64,000 bases of DNA from CAYMZZ01 sp044463125 (GCA_044463125.1 JBIQMS010000003.1:124001-188000), one strand, 5' to 3'; shown: positions 25,561 through 34,491, counted from the stretch's first letter. Numbers and translations are program-made. The notes: generated from the sequence alone by a model not told the origin.

Positions 25561-26267
25561 TACAGCTTCACAACCTTTTCCAGCATTTGCTTACAATTCC
25601 TTCCCATTATATATAAATAAACACTGACGCTTTTGCCATTTTCCCGGGGTATTACGTTGATCACACGGGGATCATCCGTATTTTCTCTTTCACCGCCATA
25701 CACCTGCCAGTTGTAGCTGGGTTCTTTGATGGCTGCATTTACCGGTGCTTTGAATTGCACTTTTAGCGGAAGTTTCAGCCGGTCGATGCTATGCGTAATC
25801 TCGAGTTTCACATTGCAGGGCGGCAATGATTTTTGATAGGGTTGAAACTCACATTCACCCTGGATGGGTATATAAATTACTTCCGCATCGCCAATCATTC
25901 CTTTCTCGCGGTACACGCCAACCGTCTGGTATTTCGCGAACTTTTCAATTTCATTTGCGCCCAATACACGCGGCAGGCCATATTTTTCGTAGTACTGATT
26001 ATTCACGGTTATTCCTTCGTTATTGATATACCAGGAAAAGTTTTTCGCATATTCCGGGTTGTTGATATGAAGGCTATCTACCCGCAGTATTTTGCCACTT
26101 ACTTCTACGGTTTTTATGCCCGTAACAAGGCTGTATTCCCCCTGTTTTACTTTGAGCTCTCCATTTTCAATCAGGCATACATTCGTCTTCACAATATTGC
26201 TGGTACCTTGCGACAATGCAGTCAGGCTTAGAATTGCGAACAACAGAAGTGATATTCCGTATTTCAT
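25560..26267 (-). CDS. Secreted protein of unknown function
   Basis: 235 residues with a signal peptide (MKYGISLLLFAILSLTALSQ). The mature part has NIVKTNVCLIENGELKVKQG, a central YINNEGITVNNQYYEKYG segment and a C-terminal half with two cysteines (CEFQPY, LPPCNVKLEITHS) ahead of a beta-rich stretch that could be an Ig-like or GldM-C-like fold. I cannot name a family. Likely periplasmic or surface-exposed. A TACGT array abuts its stop. Confidence 0.7.
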   Translation of the reverse strand: MKYGISLLLFAILSLTALSQGTSNIVKTNVCLIENGELKVKQGEYSLVTGIKTVEVSGKILRVDSLHINNPEYAKNFSWYINNEGITVNNQYYEKYGLPRVLGANEIEKFAKYQTVGVYREKGMIGDAEVIYIPIQGECEFQPYQKSLPPCNVKLEITHSIDRLKLPLKVQFKAPVNAAIKEPSYNWQVYGGERENTDDPRVINVIPRENGKSVSVYLYIMGRNCKQMLEKVVKL

Positions 26268-26382
26268 AAACTATTTTTTTTAAAAGTAAACTCTTCTCGG
26301 TCCAGAAAAATACCGTTGGCAGGGTATCTCGGCTAATTGTGTAAATGGTTGTAACTTGAATTTCTAAAGGCTAGAATGCGAC

Positions 26383-26751
26383 ATGAATATCGAAAAAATA
26401 GATCTGAAAGAGAAGCTTTCGCAGTTTTCGGACCACTGGAACCCCCGTGTGGTGGGGGAGTTGAATGGGCAGTATGTAAAACTGGCAAAGATCAAGGGCG
26501 AATTTGTTTGGCATAAGCATGACCAGGAAGATGAGCTGTTCCTGGTGATAAAGGGTAGTTTTGTGATGGAATTGCGCGATGGCAATATTGAGCTGAATGA
26601 AGGCGACTCCATCATCATTCCCCGTGGCGTGGAGCATCGCCCTGTGGCGGCAGAAGAAGCGCATATCCTTCTCTTTGAACCTGCCAATACCCTGAACACC
26701 GGTGATGCGGAGGCTTCGGAACTCACCCGTCAGCAACTCCAGCGAATCTGA
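26383..26751 (+). CDS. Cupin domain protein
   Basis: 122 residues forming one conserved cupin barrel. Motif 1 is FVWHKHDQEDELFLVIKG (metal-binding His, His, Glu) and motif 2 is GDSIIIPRGVEHRPVA (fourth ligand His). Small single-domain cupins of this type are sugar- or metal-binding enzymes such as mannose-6-phosphate isomerase-like proteins; no substrate is evident. Its stop is 4 nt before the xseA start, so it probably shares an operon with the exonuclease VII genes. Confidence 0.88.
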   Translation: MNIEKIDLKEKLSQFSDHWNPRVVGELNGQYVKLAKIKGEFVWHKHDQEDELFLVIKGSFVMELRDGNIELNEGDSIIIPRGVEHRPVAAEEAHILLFEPANTLNTGDAEASELTRQQLQRI

Positions 26752-26755
26752 TACC

Positions 26756-28096
26756 ATGCCCGAACAGATTAATGATCGAAAAATTTTCTCTTTGCTCGAA
26801 GTGAGCCGCAGTGTGCAAAAAACACTGGCGGAGCGCTATAGCAGCAGTTTTTGGGTGAAGGCGGAAATCAATAAACTGAATTTCTATAAACAGTCGGGCC
26901 ATGCTTATCCGGAACTGGTGGAGAAGAAGGATGGTAAAGTGATCGCGCAACTCAGGGGGCATCTTTGGCGCGATGATTATCGCCGGGTAAACCTTCAATT
27001 TACAGAGCTCTTGCGGGAGCCATTGAAAGACGGCATCAAAGTGCTGATGTTGACCCGCGTGAGTTTTGATCCTGTTTATGGGCTTTCCCTGCATATTCTC
27101 GACATTGATCCTTCTTTTACCCTCGGCGACCTGGAGCGCGAGAAGCAGGAAAACCTGCAAAAGCTGCGTGCCGAAGGTTTGTTCAACCTGAACAAACTGC
27201 TCGACATGCCCATGCTGCCGCAGCGCATCGCCATCATTTCGGTGGAAAGCAGTAAGGGCTATGCCGATTTTATGAGTGTTGTAGGCGACAACCCCTGGGG
27301 TTATCGCTTTGCGCATGAGCTATTCCCTGCACTGCTGCAGGGCGATAAGGCGGCGGCAGATATACGACGTCAGTTGGAGAATATCAGTAAGAAGGCGGAT
27401 GACTTTGATGTGGTGGCCATCATCCGTGGCGGCGGCGGCGATGTGGGGCTCAGTTGTTACAACGACTATGCGTTGGCCGCAGCCATTTGTCAGTTCCCCA
27501 TACCCGTGCTTACCGGCATCGGCCACAGCACCAATGAAACGATTGCCGAAATGGTGGCGCATGTGAATGCGATTACGCCTACCAAACTCGCAGAATACCT
27601 AATACAACAATTTCACAATTTTTCGGTGCCGGTGCAGGAAGCGGAAAAAACCATACGCGAGCGCACGAAACAACTTCTCCTCGATGCCGCCGGCCAGTTT
27701 AGGACCGAAACGCGCTTGTTCCGGTCAGTTACGGAAACAGCCTTGCAGCAATATCGCCAGCAATTGAAAGAGGAAGTATTGTTGCTGCGCAAAGACAGCC
27801 TGGCACAGCTAAAGGAACTTACCCAGGTGCTAAACATACAGGCTGGTGAGCTGCAGCAGCAAAGCCGGCAGCTTTTGCGTGAGCATACTCAGCAACTGGC
27901 GCATCTGGATAAGCAGTTGGAGCTGATGAGCCCGGCCCAGGTGTTGAAAAGGGGCTATAGCATTACCCGTCTCAATGGAGTAGCAGTCAGGGAGGTCCGC
28001 GACCTGCAGCCCGGCGATGAAATTAGTACCGACCTTTGGAAGGGATCGGTTCATAGCATTGTAACTTCGTTGTACAAACCGGAGCCAAATGAGTAA
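26756..28096 (+). CDS. xseA: Exodeoxyribonuclease VII large subunit
   Basis: 446 residues from the ATG at 26756. The N-terminal OB-fold (FWVKAEINKLNFYKQSGHAYPELV) lacks nothing obvious. The central nuclease region has IAIISVESSKGYADFM, VAIIRGGGGDVGLSCYND and PVLTGIGHSTNETIAEMVAH, the family's catalytic motifs. A long coiled coil (about residues 300-400) and the typical C-terminal tail (SPAQVLKRGYSITRLNG) follow. With XseB it degrades single-stranded DNA into oligonucleotides. It overlaps xseB by 8 nt. Confidence 0.95.
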   Translation: MPEQINDRKIFSLLEVSRSVQKTLAERYSSSFWVKAEINKLNFYKQSGHAYPELVEKKDGKVIAQLRGHLWRDDYRRVNLQFTELLREPLKDGIKVLMLTRVSFDPVYGLSLHILDIDPSFTLGDLEREKQENLQKLRAEGLFNLNKLLDMPMLPQRIAIISVESSKGYADFMSVVGDNPWGYRFAHELFPALLQGDKAAADIRRQLENISKKADDFDVVAIIRGGGGDVGLSCYNDYALAAAICQFPIPVLTGIGHSTNETIAEMVAHVNAITPTKLAEYLIQQFHNFSVPVQEAEKTIRERTKQLLLDAAGQFRTETRLFRSVTETALQQYRQQLKEEVLLLRKDSLAQLKELTQVLNIQAGELQQQSRQLLREHTQQLAHLDKQLELMSPAQVLKRGYSITRLNGVAVREVRDLQPGDEISTDLWKGSVHSIVTSLYKPEPNE

Positions 28097-28292
28097 AACA
28101 CCCAGCTATACCGAAGCATTTGAAGAATTGCAGCTCATTACCCGCGAAATTGAATCCGGCGATATCAGTGTGGACCAGTTAGCCGAAAAAGTAAAACGCG
28201 CCAGCGACCTGATCCGGCTCTGCCGGGCCAAACTCAGCAGTACCGAGGAAGAAGTAAATAAGGTGCTGAAGGAGATGGAGAAAAAGGGGTAG
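28089..28292 (+). CDS. xseB: Exodeoxyribonuclease VII small subunit
   Basis: 67 residues, normal for XseB. The motif YTEAFEELQLITREIESGDI followed by VDQLAEKVKRASDLIRLCRAKL is the family signature: a helical hairpin that packs several copies along the XseA coiled coil. It overlaps xseA by 8 nt. Confidence 0.95.
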   Translation: MSKTPSYTEAFEELQLITREIESGDISVDQLAEKVKRASDLIRLCRAKLSSTEEEVNKVLKEMEKKG

Positions 28293-28306
28293 GCAAGAAC
28301 AGGATT

Positions 28307-28390
28307 ATGTAATTTGAAAGTTTAGATTTCAAACTACATAAAAAATTAAAAAAATATATGTAAATTGCAAGCTATAGTTTCAATTTACAT
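28307..28390. promoter_or_regulatory. Two related 33-bp palindromes before the DUF4143 ATPase gene
   Basis: Dyad 1 (28307-28339) has 13-bp arms matching at 12 of 13; dyad 2 (28358-28390) has perfect 10-bp arms ATGTAAATTG / CAATTTACAT. Both are exactly 33 bp, share ATGTAA at one end and TACAT at the other, and are spaced 51 bp centre to centre. Dyad 2 ends 5 nt before the start codon. They look like paired operators or a transcript hairpin controlling the ATPase gene. Confidence 0.55.
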
Positions 28391-28395
28391 AAATT

Positions 28396-29583
28396 ATGAT
28401 AAGTCGAGAAATCACCCAAAACCTACAAACTGCGCTTCAACAAATGCCGGTTGTGGCATTGCTGGGTCCCCGCCAGGTAGGTAAAACAACGCTGGCCATG
28501 CAACTGGCAGGAGCTAAGGATGGCAAGCCCTCGATTTATTTGGATATGGAGCGTGACAGTGATTTGAACAAGCTAAGCGACGCTGAAGCTTATTTGTCGC
28601 GCATGAAGAACCGGCTGATGATTATTGATGAAGTGCAGCAAAAGCCCGACCTGTTTCGCGTAATGCGCAGCCTGGTGGATGAGCGAATTCGATTGGGAGA
28701 AAAATCATGTCAATTCCTGCTACTTGGCTCCGCATCAAGAGACTTGTTACAACAATCATCAGAAACACTGGCCGGACGAATTCGATATCTCGAGATGCGA
28801 CCCTTGTCCATAATGGAGGTCTATCAAAATGATCCTGTAGGATTTTCAGTGGATAAGATTTGGCTGCGCGGTGGCTTTCCTAATAGTTTTCTGTCTGAAT
28901 CGAATGAAGAAAGTTGGAATTGGCGCAACGACTTCATATCAACTTATGTTGAACGCGACATCCCTAATATGGGCCCAAAAATCCCGGCCACCCGGTTGAA
29001 GCGATTCTGGACCATGCTGGCTCACTATCATGGACAGCAACCTGTAATGTCGGAATTGGGTCGTAGTCTTGAACTTAGCCATACCACAGTTAGAAACTAT
29101 CTCGACCTTCTGACGGATTTTTATATGGTGCGACAGCTTCAGCCCTGGTCAGGCAATACGAAAAAAAGGCTGGTGAAGACGCCAAAGATTTATATCCGTG
29201 ACTCGGGTTTATTACACAACCTCCTCAATATTGCGGATATGGATACTTTATTAGGGCATCCATTGCTGGGGGCAAGCTGGGAGGGGTTTGTCGTAGAAAA
29301 CATATTAGGCGCTATCAACAATCAATGGCAATACAGTTATTATCGTACAAATAACCAGAATGAAATTGATCTGGTGCTGGAGGGTCCGCGACATCAGGTA
29401 TGGGCAATCGAAATTAAGCGTTCATTGGCGCCAACTATTCGACACACATTTCATACTGCTTCCGAAGATATTGGAGCTACCCAAAAATTCGTCGTATACC
29501 CGGGAACTGAGCGATACCCGATTGCCGGCGACACGGATGTAATTGGCATAGTTGAATTTCTAAAGATGTTGAAAACCGGCTAA
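28396..29583 (+). CDS. AAA_14/DUF4143 family ATPase
   Basis: 395 residues. The N-terminal AAA domain has a Walker A GPRQVGKTTLAMQL near residue 24, Walker B RLMIIDEVQQKPDLF near 73 and sensor region FLLLGSASRDLL. The C-terminal DUF4143 part contains the HTH-like ELSHTTVRNYLDLLTDFYMV near 230 and a PD-(D/E)xK-like end (NEIDLVLEGPRHQVWAIEIK). These proteins are common accessory genes in Bacteroidota, with unproven roles; nucleic-acid binding and links to mobile or defence regions have been suggested. Two palindromes immediately upstream suggest autoregulation. Confidence 0.88.
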   Translation: MISREITQNLQTALQQMPVVALLGPRQVGKTTLAMQLAGAKDGKPSIYLDMERDSDLNKLSDAEAYLSRMKNRLMIIDEVQQKPDLFRVMRSLVDERIRLGEKSCQFLLLGSASRDLLQQSSETLAGRIRYLEMRPLSIMEVYQNDPVGFSVDKIWLRGGFPNSFLSESNEESWNWRNDFISTYVERDIPNMGPKIPATRLKRFWTMLAHYHGQQPVMSELGRSLELSHTTVRNYLDLLTDFYMVRQLQPWSGNTKKRLVKTPKIYIRDSGLLHNLLNIADMDTLLGHPLLGASWEGFVVENILGAINNQWQYSYYRTNNQNEIDLVLEGPRHQVWAIEIKRSLAPTIRHTFHTASEDIGATQKFVVYPGTERYPIAGDTDVIGIVEFLKMLKTG

Positions 29584-29895
29584 AGAACGAATACGTGACC
29601 ATTCTTGTGCAGCAATGAATTTGAGAGTAGGAAGTAATTTCTTTCCAAAAGAGAATTGCACATGGCTTAATACCCCGGCAATATTTTCTTATATGTTTTC
29701 CCCTGAAAACCGGGACTTTGATTTTTGTCAAATCCTTTTTTGTCTACAATTCCTTACTGCGCCTAAGTGCAAACACTAAAATTATAAAATAATCATTCAT
29801 AAGCTTTTACGCTTAATTTTTTGCTTATAGGTTTACTGTCCGATCCGATATTTTATTAAAAAACCAAACATTTAATCCACCAAAATTTCCACCCG
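29584..29895. other. Intergenic region, no gene seen
   Basis: 312 bp between the DUF4143 ATPase and the large surface protein. Remnant-like AAGTAG words occur near 29621-29630, and the second half is AT-rich. I see no reading frame, RNA gene or clear promoter consensus, although the promoter of the 29896 gene must lie here. Confidence 0.5.
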
Positions 29896-32800
29896 ATGAA
29901 ATGCCTCATCCGTATGGCTGGCGTGCTTACGCTGGCCCTATTCCTGGGTCTGAATGCCCATGCTCAATTGAGCGACCTTCACTATCTGCCACCATTGAAA
30001 CAGAAAACAGGTGCCTTTGCACAGCAAACCATTCACCTGTCCACTCCTGAAACAACGGCCTTTACCGTGAACGTGTATCGCGGCAATTCCACTACGGTTC
30101 TTACAACTTTAACCGTATCCAACAGCAGCCCGGCCACTTATAATCCCGGCGATGGCGATAACGGCATCACCCTGCTTACCGACGCACAAACCGGATATGT
30201 ACAAAGCAATGCCGGACTTCGATTTGAATCAACAAGCGGAAAGAAATTTTATGTAAACTGGCGTGGCCGTTCCGCTTCGCAGGCCTCTTCGCTTACCAGC
30301 AAAGGCCGTGCGGCACTGGGCACCGCTTTCAAATGGGTAGGCGCTCCCAACAGGGGAGCATTTATTGATGCATTATCCAATTCACTGGGTATTATGGCCA
30401 CAGAAGATAATACGGTGATCAATATATTCGGCTATGATGCCAGTACTTTCTTCCGGCAAGGTACAAATGTCGCCGGCATCACCGCTGATGATCTGACTAT
30501 TACACTGAACAAAGGGCAGACTTATGTACTGGAAGCTTCTGTCACTGCCCTCACATCGCCCAACCGTGAGGGTTGGCTCGGCGCGAGCATCACTTCCAAC
30601 AAACCCATTGCCGTGAATTTCGGACAGATGCACTACCAGCCACGTGGCAGTTCCTCAGGTCGCGATGCGGCCATCGACCAGATTATTCCAGAGAATACCC
30701 TGGGCAAAGAATACATTTTTGTACGTGGCAATGGCATCGACTCGCTGGAGTTTCCCGTGATCATTGCCACGCAAAACAATACGCAGATCTATGTAAACGG
30801 CGGTACCAGCCCGATAGCCACCATAAATAATGGCGACTATTTCCAGGTGCCTTCCACTTATTATTCCCAGTCATCAGCCAACGCCTCCGTACCCGGTGCC
30901 AATATGTATGTGCGCACGTCCAAAGAAGCTTATGCAGTACAATCCCTGGCGGGCGCTGTAAGCGACGCTACAGCCGATATCAACTTTATTGCCCCGGTAA
31001 ACTGTTTGCTGGCCAACACAGTAAACAATATTCCGGATGTGTCGGTGGTAGCAGGTACCAGCATTACCGGCGGTATCACTATCATTGCTTCAACGGCTGT
31101 TGCTGAATCCGACATTACCGTTACTTACGGTAGCAATACCGTATCCACAGCCACGCTGACGGCCGCACGCAAAACGGTATCGGGCAATAGCGACTGGAAA
31201 ACCTATTACCTCCCAGGCCTTACCGGCAACGTAAAAGTGGTGGCCAATGGTCCTATTGCGGTGGGTTATTTTGGTTATCAAAACGTGATCGGCGCTTCGG
31301 GTTATTTTTCCGGTTTCGAAACCATACCTACCATTGAAGTGGAGCGCATTGGCGATGGTTGTTTGCCCAGTACAATTCTGAAAGCCACTCCAGGTTTCAC
31401 AGCCTATACCTGGTACCGCGATGGTGTGATTGTGCCGGGCGTGAATACGCATACCTACACACCCAACCAGGCTGGCAAGTTCACGGTAATGGTATCGAAT
31501 GGCAGTTGCTCCTACCATTCGGCCAACCAATATATTTATGATTGCAGCCCGGAGATTATTGTGAACACCACCGCCAACAAGAGTGGTATTGTATCTGGCG
31601 AAGCCATCACCTTCGAAGTATCTGTGCGCTACCTGGCCGATCTTAATGTAGAGAACCTGGTACTCACCAACCTGTTGCCGGCGAACGTAACGGTTACTGG
31701 TACCTCGGCCACATACGGATCCGTTTCCAATTCCGGATCTACCTATACCTGGAATATCGGCACCATGCGCAATGGCGAAGAGCATATTCTGCAGGTGTTT
31801 GCTACCGGCAAAACGGTGGCATCGGCTACGCCGGGCACCTTAACAGTGTCGAAAACACAAACCATTGTGGGAACAGAATCGAATAAAGTGGCGGATGATT
31901 TTGAAGAAACCATCACGGTGTATCCTGCACTGGAAGCTGAGCCGGCATCACGACCTTCAGGTTTGTATTTTACCAATACCGGTTCCTCGCATCCGTTCAA
32001 CAATGTGTTGCATTTTACGGCGTCATCTGATGCCGATGGTTACCTGGTGGTTCGTAAGCGAAATACAGCACCGGATTTTGTACCGGTGGATGGTACCAGC
32101 TATTCCGCTGGTGTTGTTAGCGGCAATGAGATCATTTATGTGGGCAATGCCACCACGGTTACCGATATGTCGGCCGATGCGCTTACTGATTATCATTATG
32201 CCATCTATCCCTACAAGGGCGGTGGTGCGGCATCCAATTACCTGGTGAGCAATCCTGTTCGTGCGGTTATCAACAACCGTATAATGAACGATTTCGCGAT
32301 GGCATCATCCAGTGTCAGCTCCTCGGCGGGTTTGGCTAAAGATGGCGTGAACGTAACCTTTGTGAATGGCGTGGTAAGTGGTGGTACTACCATTACCGCC
32401 AGCCGACATGAAGGCAGCCGGCCCGATGGTTCAGGCTATGGACTGCCTTCGGGGCTTAATTCAGTGCGTAATCTCTACTATACCGTTACCTCTTCTGTAG
32501 CCAATCCCGGAGCGTATGTGATAGTGCTCGATTTTTCGGAACTGAATATGAGCGAAGCAGAGTGGAATAATGCCGTAGTGCTGAAGCGCAGTGGGGTAGG
32601 ATCAGTTTGGGAAGATGTAAGCCCCAAAGTAATCAGCCGCAATGCCGATGGATTGTTGGGTAAACTGATTATTACCGATCTCAGCAGTTTCTCCGATTTC
32701 GCAATTGGTTCTACCGAAATATTGCTGCCCGTAACCTGGGTCGATTTCACCGCGCAGATGGAAGGCAATGCAGTGCGACTGAATTGGGCGACTGCAGCAG

Positions 32801-33240
32801 AACTGAATGCGAAAGATTTTGTAGTGCAGCATAGCCAAACCGGTATTGACTGGTACGATATCGGCGAAGTAGCTGCTGTTGGCAACAGCAACAGTGAGCA
32901 GCACTATACTTTCCTGCATACCGTTCCGGCTTCGGGCAATAATTTCTATCGCCTCAAGCAGCGCGATCAGGATGGACGTTTCAGCTACAGCGTGGTGCGC
33001 AAACTGGTATTTACCGGCAGCACCAACCGGATCATGATCCTCGGCAACCCCGTGGTGAATGGCAACTTGCGGATAAGCCTGAGTGAGGCCACAAAATTGT
33101 CGGTTCGTACCATGGATGGCCGTGTATTGCTGACCCGTAACCTTACCGCGGGGCGTCATACCCTCGAGTTGGGACATCAGGCACCCGGCACCTATTTGCT
33201 GGTGGCGGAGCAGGAAGTAATTCGTTTCCTCGTCAAGTAA
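29896..33240 (+). CDS. Large T9SS-exported surface protein with IgGFc-binding-like and DUF11-like domains
   Basis: 1114 residues with signal peptide (ending AHAQ). Residues about 30-490 resemble the IgGFc-binding N-terminal domain found in many Bacteroidota surface proteins (HLSTPETTAFTVNVYRGN, NRGAFIDALSNSLGIMATED, FGYQNVIGASGYFSGFE). About 500-550 is a short Ig-like segment (YTWYRDGVIVPG) and 553-640 a DUF11-like repeat (TANKSGIVSGEAITFEV, LVLTNLLPANVTVTG). From about 945 comes the linker also found in the 18257 protein (LPVTWVDFTAQMEGNAVRLN), then a T9SS sorting domain to the end. Probable adhesin or matrix component. Confidence 0.88.
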   Translation: MKCLIRMAGVLTLALFLGLNAHAQLSDLHYLPPLKQKTGAFAQQTIHLSTPETTAFTVNVYRGNSTTVLTTLTVSNSSPATYNPGDGDNGITLLTDAQTGYVQSNAGLRFESTSGKKFYVNWRGRSASQASSLTSKGRAALGTAFKWVGAPNRGAFIDALSNSLGIMATEDNTVINIFGYDASTFFRQGTNVAGITADDLTITLNKGQTYVLEASVTALTSPNREGWLGASITSNKPIAVNFGQMHYQPRGSSSGRDAAIDQIIPENTLGKEYIFVRGNGIDSLEFPVIIATQNNTQIYVNGGTSPIATINNGDYFQVPSTYYSQSSANASVPGANMYVRTSKEAYAVQSLAGAVSDATADINFIAPVNCLLANTVNNIPDVSVVAGTSITGGITIIASTAVAESDITVTYGSNTVSTATLTAARKTVSGNSDWKTYYLPGLTGNVKVVANGPIAVGYFGYQNVIGASGYFSGFETIPTIEVERIGDGCLPSTILKATPGFTAYTWYRDGVIVPGVNTHTYTPNQAGKFTVMVSNGSCSYHSANQYIYDCSPEIIVNTTANKSGIVSGEAITFEVSVRYLADLNVENLVLTNLLPANVTVTGTSATYGSVSNSGSTYTWNIGTMRNGEEHILQVFATGKTVASATPGTLTVSKTQTIVGTESNKVADDFEETITVYPALEAEPASRPSGLYFTNTGSSHPFNNVLHFTASSDADGYLVVRKRNTAPDFVPVDGTSYSAGVVSGNEIIYVGNATTVTDMSADALTDYHYAIYPYKGGGAASNYLVSNPVRAVINNRIMNDFAMASSSVSSSAGLAKDGVNVTFVNGVVSGGTTITASRHEGSRPDGSGYGLPSGLNSVRNLYYTVTSSVANPGAYVIVLDFSELNMSEAEWNNAVVLKRSGVGSVWEDVSPKVISRNADGLLGKLIITDLSSFSDFAIGSTEILLPVTWVDFTAQMEGNAVRLNWATAAELNAKDFVVQHSQTGIDWYDIGEVAAVGNSNSEQHYTFLHTVPASGNNFYRLKQRDQDGRFSYSVVRKLVFTGSTNRIMILGNPVVNGNLRISLSEATKLSVRTMDGRVLLTRNLTAGRHTLELGHQAPGTYLLVAEQEVIRFLVK

Positions 33241-33260
33241 TTTCAGCAAGCAAGTATAGT

Positions 33261-33290
33261 AAAAGGGGGTCGCATTTGCGACCCCTTTGT
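33261..33290 (+). terminator. Rho-independent terminator of the surface protein gene
   Basis: GGGGTCGCA-TT-TGCGACCCC followed by TTTGT, about 20 nt after the stop codon at 33240. Confidence 0.85.
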
Positions 33291-33319
33291 CGTATTGGCG
33301 CGCGAAGCGCGCCAATACG
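33291..33319. repeat. 29-bp perfect palindrome, REP-like
   Basis: CGTATTGGCGCGC-GAA-GCGCGCCAATACG: 13-bp arms with the same C-GAA-G triloop used by terminators at 54201 and 56591. It sits immediately after another terminator and may be a second terminator or a repetitive extragenic palindrome. Confidence 0.7.
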
Positions 33320-33354
33320 GTCGAATTGTTTTCCGACGATGGATATAATTCGTC

Positions 33355-33407
33355 TCTACAAATCCCCAAATACCCAAATAACCGAATACCCGAATTCCCA
33401 AGTTTCC
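33355..33407. repeat. AAATCCCC-family word array
   Basis: CAAATCCCC, AAATACCC, AAATAACCG, AATACCCG, AATTCCC words in near-tandem, ending next to the stop codon of the minus-strand DoxX-like gene. Confidence 0.6.
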
Positions 33408-33710
33408 TCACGCCATTTTCACCCTGGACACTGTTTTCTGCCAATACACATACGACAGCAGCAGTATTGCCAGAAAAACCAGCGGCATTATTATGACATT
33501 GGCAGGGTCGCCGGCACTTGCATGCGCGATGGCGGCCGAAACAAAGGTGACCAGGAAACCAAAATAGGCAAACTGCTTCCCCCACTGCGGTGTTATGGGC
33601 AACAACAGCGCAATAGATCCCAGTATTTTAGCGATAGCGAGCTCTATCCGGAAGCTATCAGAAAAGCCCGGAAGCCTGCACGCAATCGATGCGCGCGGTA
33701 AGTGATGCAC
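33408..33710 (-). pseudogene. DoxX-like membrane protein, 5' end lost
   Basis: The frame encodes FSDSFRIELAIAKILGSIALLLP, ANVIIMPLVFLAILLLSYVYW and intervening helices, which match the last two-thirds of DoxX-like proteins (usually about 120-130 residues with a first transmembrane helix before the RIELAIAKILG motif). That first helix is absent; instead the frame begins inside the divergent HxlR gene (MHHLPRASIACRLPG). The most likely cause is a deletion that removed both gene starts and the promoter region between them. The family's function in redox or sulfur metabolism is loosely defined. Confidence 0.6.
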
Positions 33711-33997
33711 TTTATGTATTGAACGGTAAATGGAAGCTACCCATCCTGGTTTCTCTTTCCTTTGGTCCGCGGCGTTTTACCGAAATTCGTCGTGAGATAC
33801 CGAAGATCACCGACCGAATGTTGTCGAAAGAGCTAAGGGAACTGGAAGCCAATTTGCTGATTCGGCGGAAAGTGTATGATACCTTTCCGGTAACGGTGGA
33901 GTACAGTCGCACGGAGTATGGCGAAACGTTGGATGAGGTTATAGAAGCCCTGTATCGTTGGGGGCAGCAGCATCGCCGGAAGATAGTGGGGAAATAG
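33689..33997 (+). CDS. HxlR family transcriptional regulator, probably N-terminally shortened
   Basis: 102 residues from the ATG at 33689. The HxlR winged helix is intact: ALYVLNGKWKLPILVSLSFG, RFTEIRREIPKITDRMLSKE, LREL and the wing DTFPVTVEYSRTEYG. Homologues normally have 10-20 residues with a conserved Cys before the LxGKW motif; here in-frame codons upstream (ending PEACTQS) look homologous but contain no start codon before a stop at 33635. It regulates the neighbouring redox gene in many genomes, and it is divergent from a truncated DoxX gene here. Confidence 0.7.
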   Translation: MRAVSDALYVLNGKWKLPILVSLSFGPRRFTEIRREIPKITDRMLSKELRELEANLLIRRKVYDTFPVTVEYSRTEYGETLDEVIEALYRWGQQHRRKIVGK

Positions 33998-34015
33998 CAG
34001 AGCAACCTTTCAACT

Positions 34016-34339
34016 ATGAAATATATACTCATCCTCACCCTGGCGCTCGGATTATTACCCGCCTGCCAGTCGGGAAGCCCCAACCATGAACTGAAGCAAA
34101 AACTTGCCGATCTGGAATTTCGCGTGAGTTGGCTGGAGAAGCAGCTTGCCGAAAAGCAGCCAGCGGATTCTCTGCCGTCGGGCAGCTATGGTTCCTCCAC
34201 CGGGTTGCGATCAGGGGGGCAGTATAACGGAAGTACCCAAAGCTATTACAGTGCGCGTTGCCAGGCGCCCACCAATAAGGGAACGCAGTGCAAGCGAAGC
34301 GCCCGATCGGACGGATATTGTTGGCAACATGGAGGATAA
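34016..34339 (+). CDS. Small lipoprotein with coiled coil and DUF5763-like Cys/His tail
   Basis: 107 residues. Lipoprotein signal MKYILILTLALGLLPAC; short coiled coil (ELKQKLADLEFRVSWLEKQL); Ser/Gly linker; C-terminal motif CQAPTNKGTQCKRSARSDG followed by YCWQHGG, a C-x8-C-x8-C-x2-H pattern like DUF5763 and probably metal-binding. The start lies 18 nt after the HxlR stop, so cotranscription is possible. Function unknown. Confidence 0.8.
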   Translation: MKYILILTLALGLLPACQSGSPNHELKQKLADLEFRVSWLEKQLAEKQPADSLPSGSYGSSTGLRSGGQYNGSTQSYYSARCQAPTNKGTQCKRSARSDGYCWQHGG

Positions 34340-34441
34340 ATCATAGCGTAATACGGTTTCCCGTAAGGCAAAATAATTCGCATATCCTATTTTGCGGCTA
34401 TAAGCATTAACCTTAAGCCGTATCTGATGTAAATGGCAAGC

Positions 34442-34465
34442 AAAAGGACCCCACGGGGTCTTTTT
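34442..34465. terminator. Terminator between convergent genes
   Basis: GACCCC-AC-GGGGTC preceded by an A run and followed by TTTTT. It can serve the plus-strand lipoprotein gene and, through the A run, the minus-strand PIN gene. Confidence 0.75.
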
Positions 34466-34491
34466 GTGTTTTTGGGGAAAAAATGAAGTAT

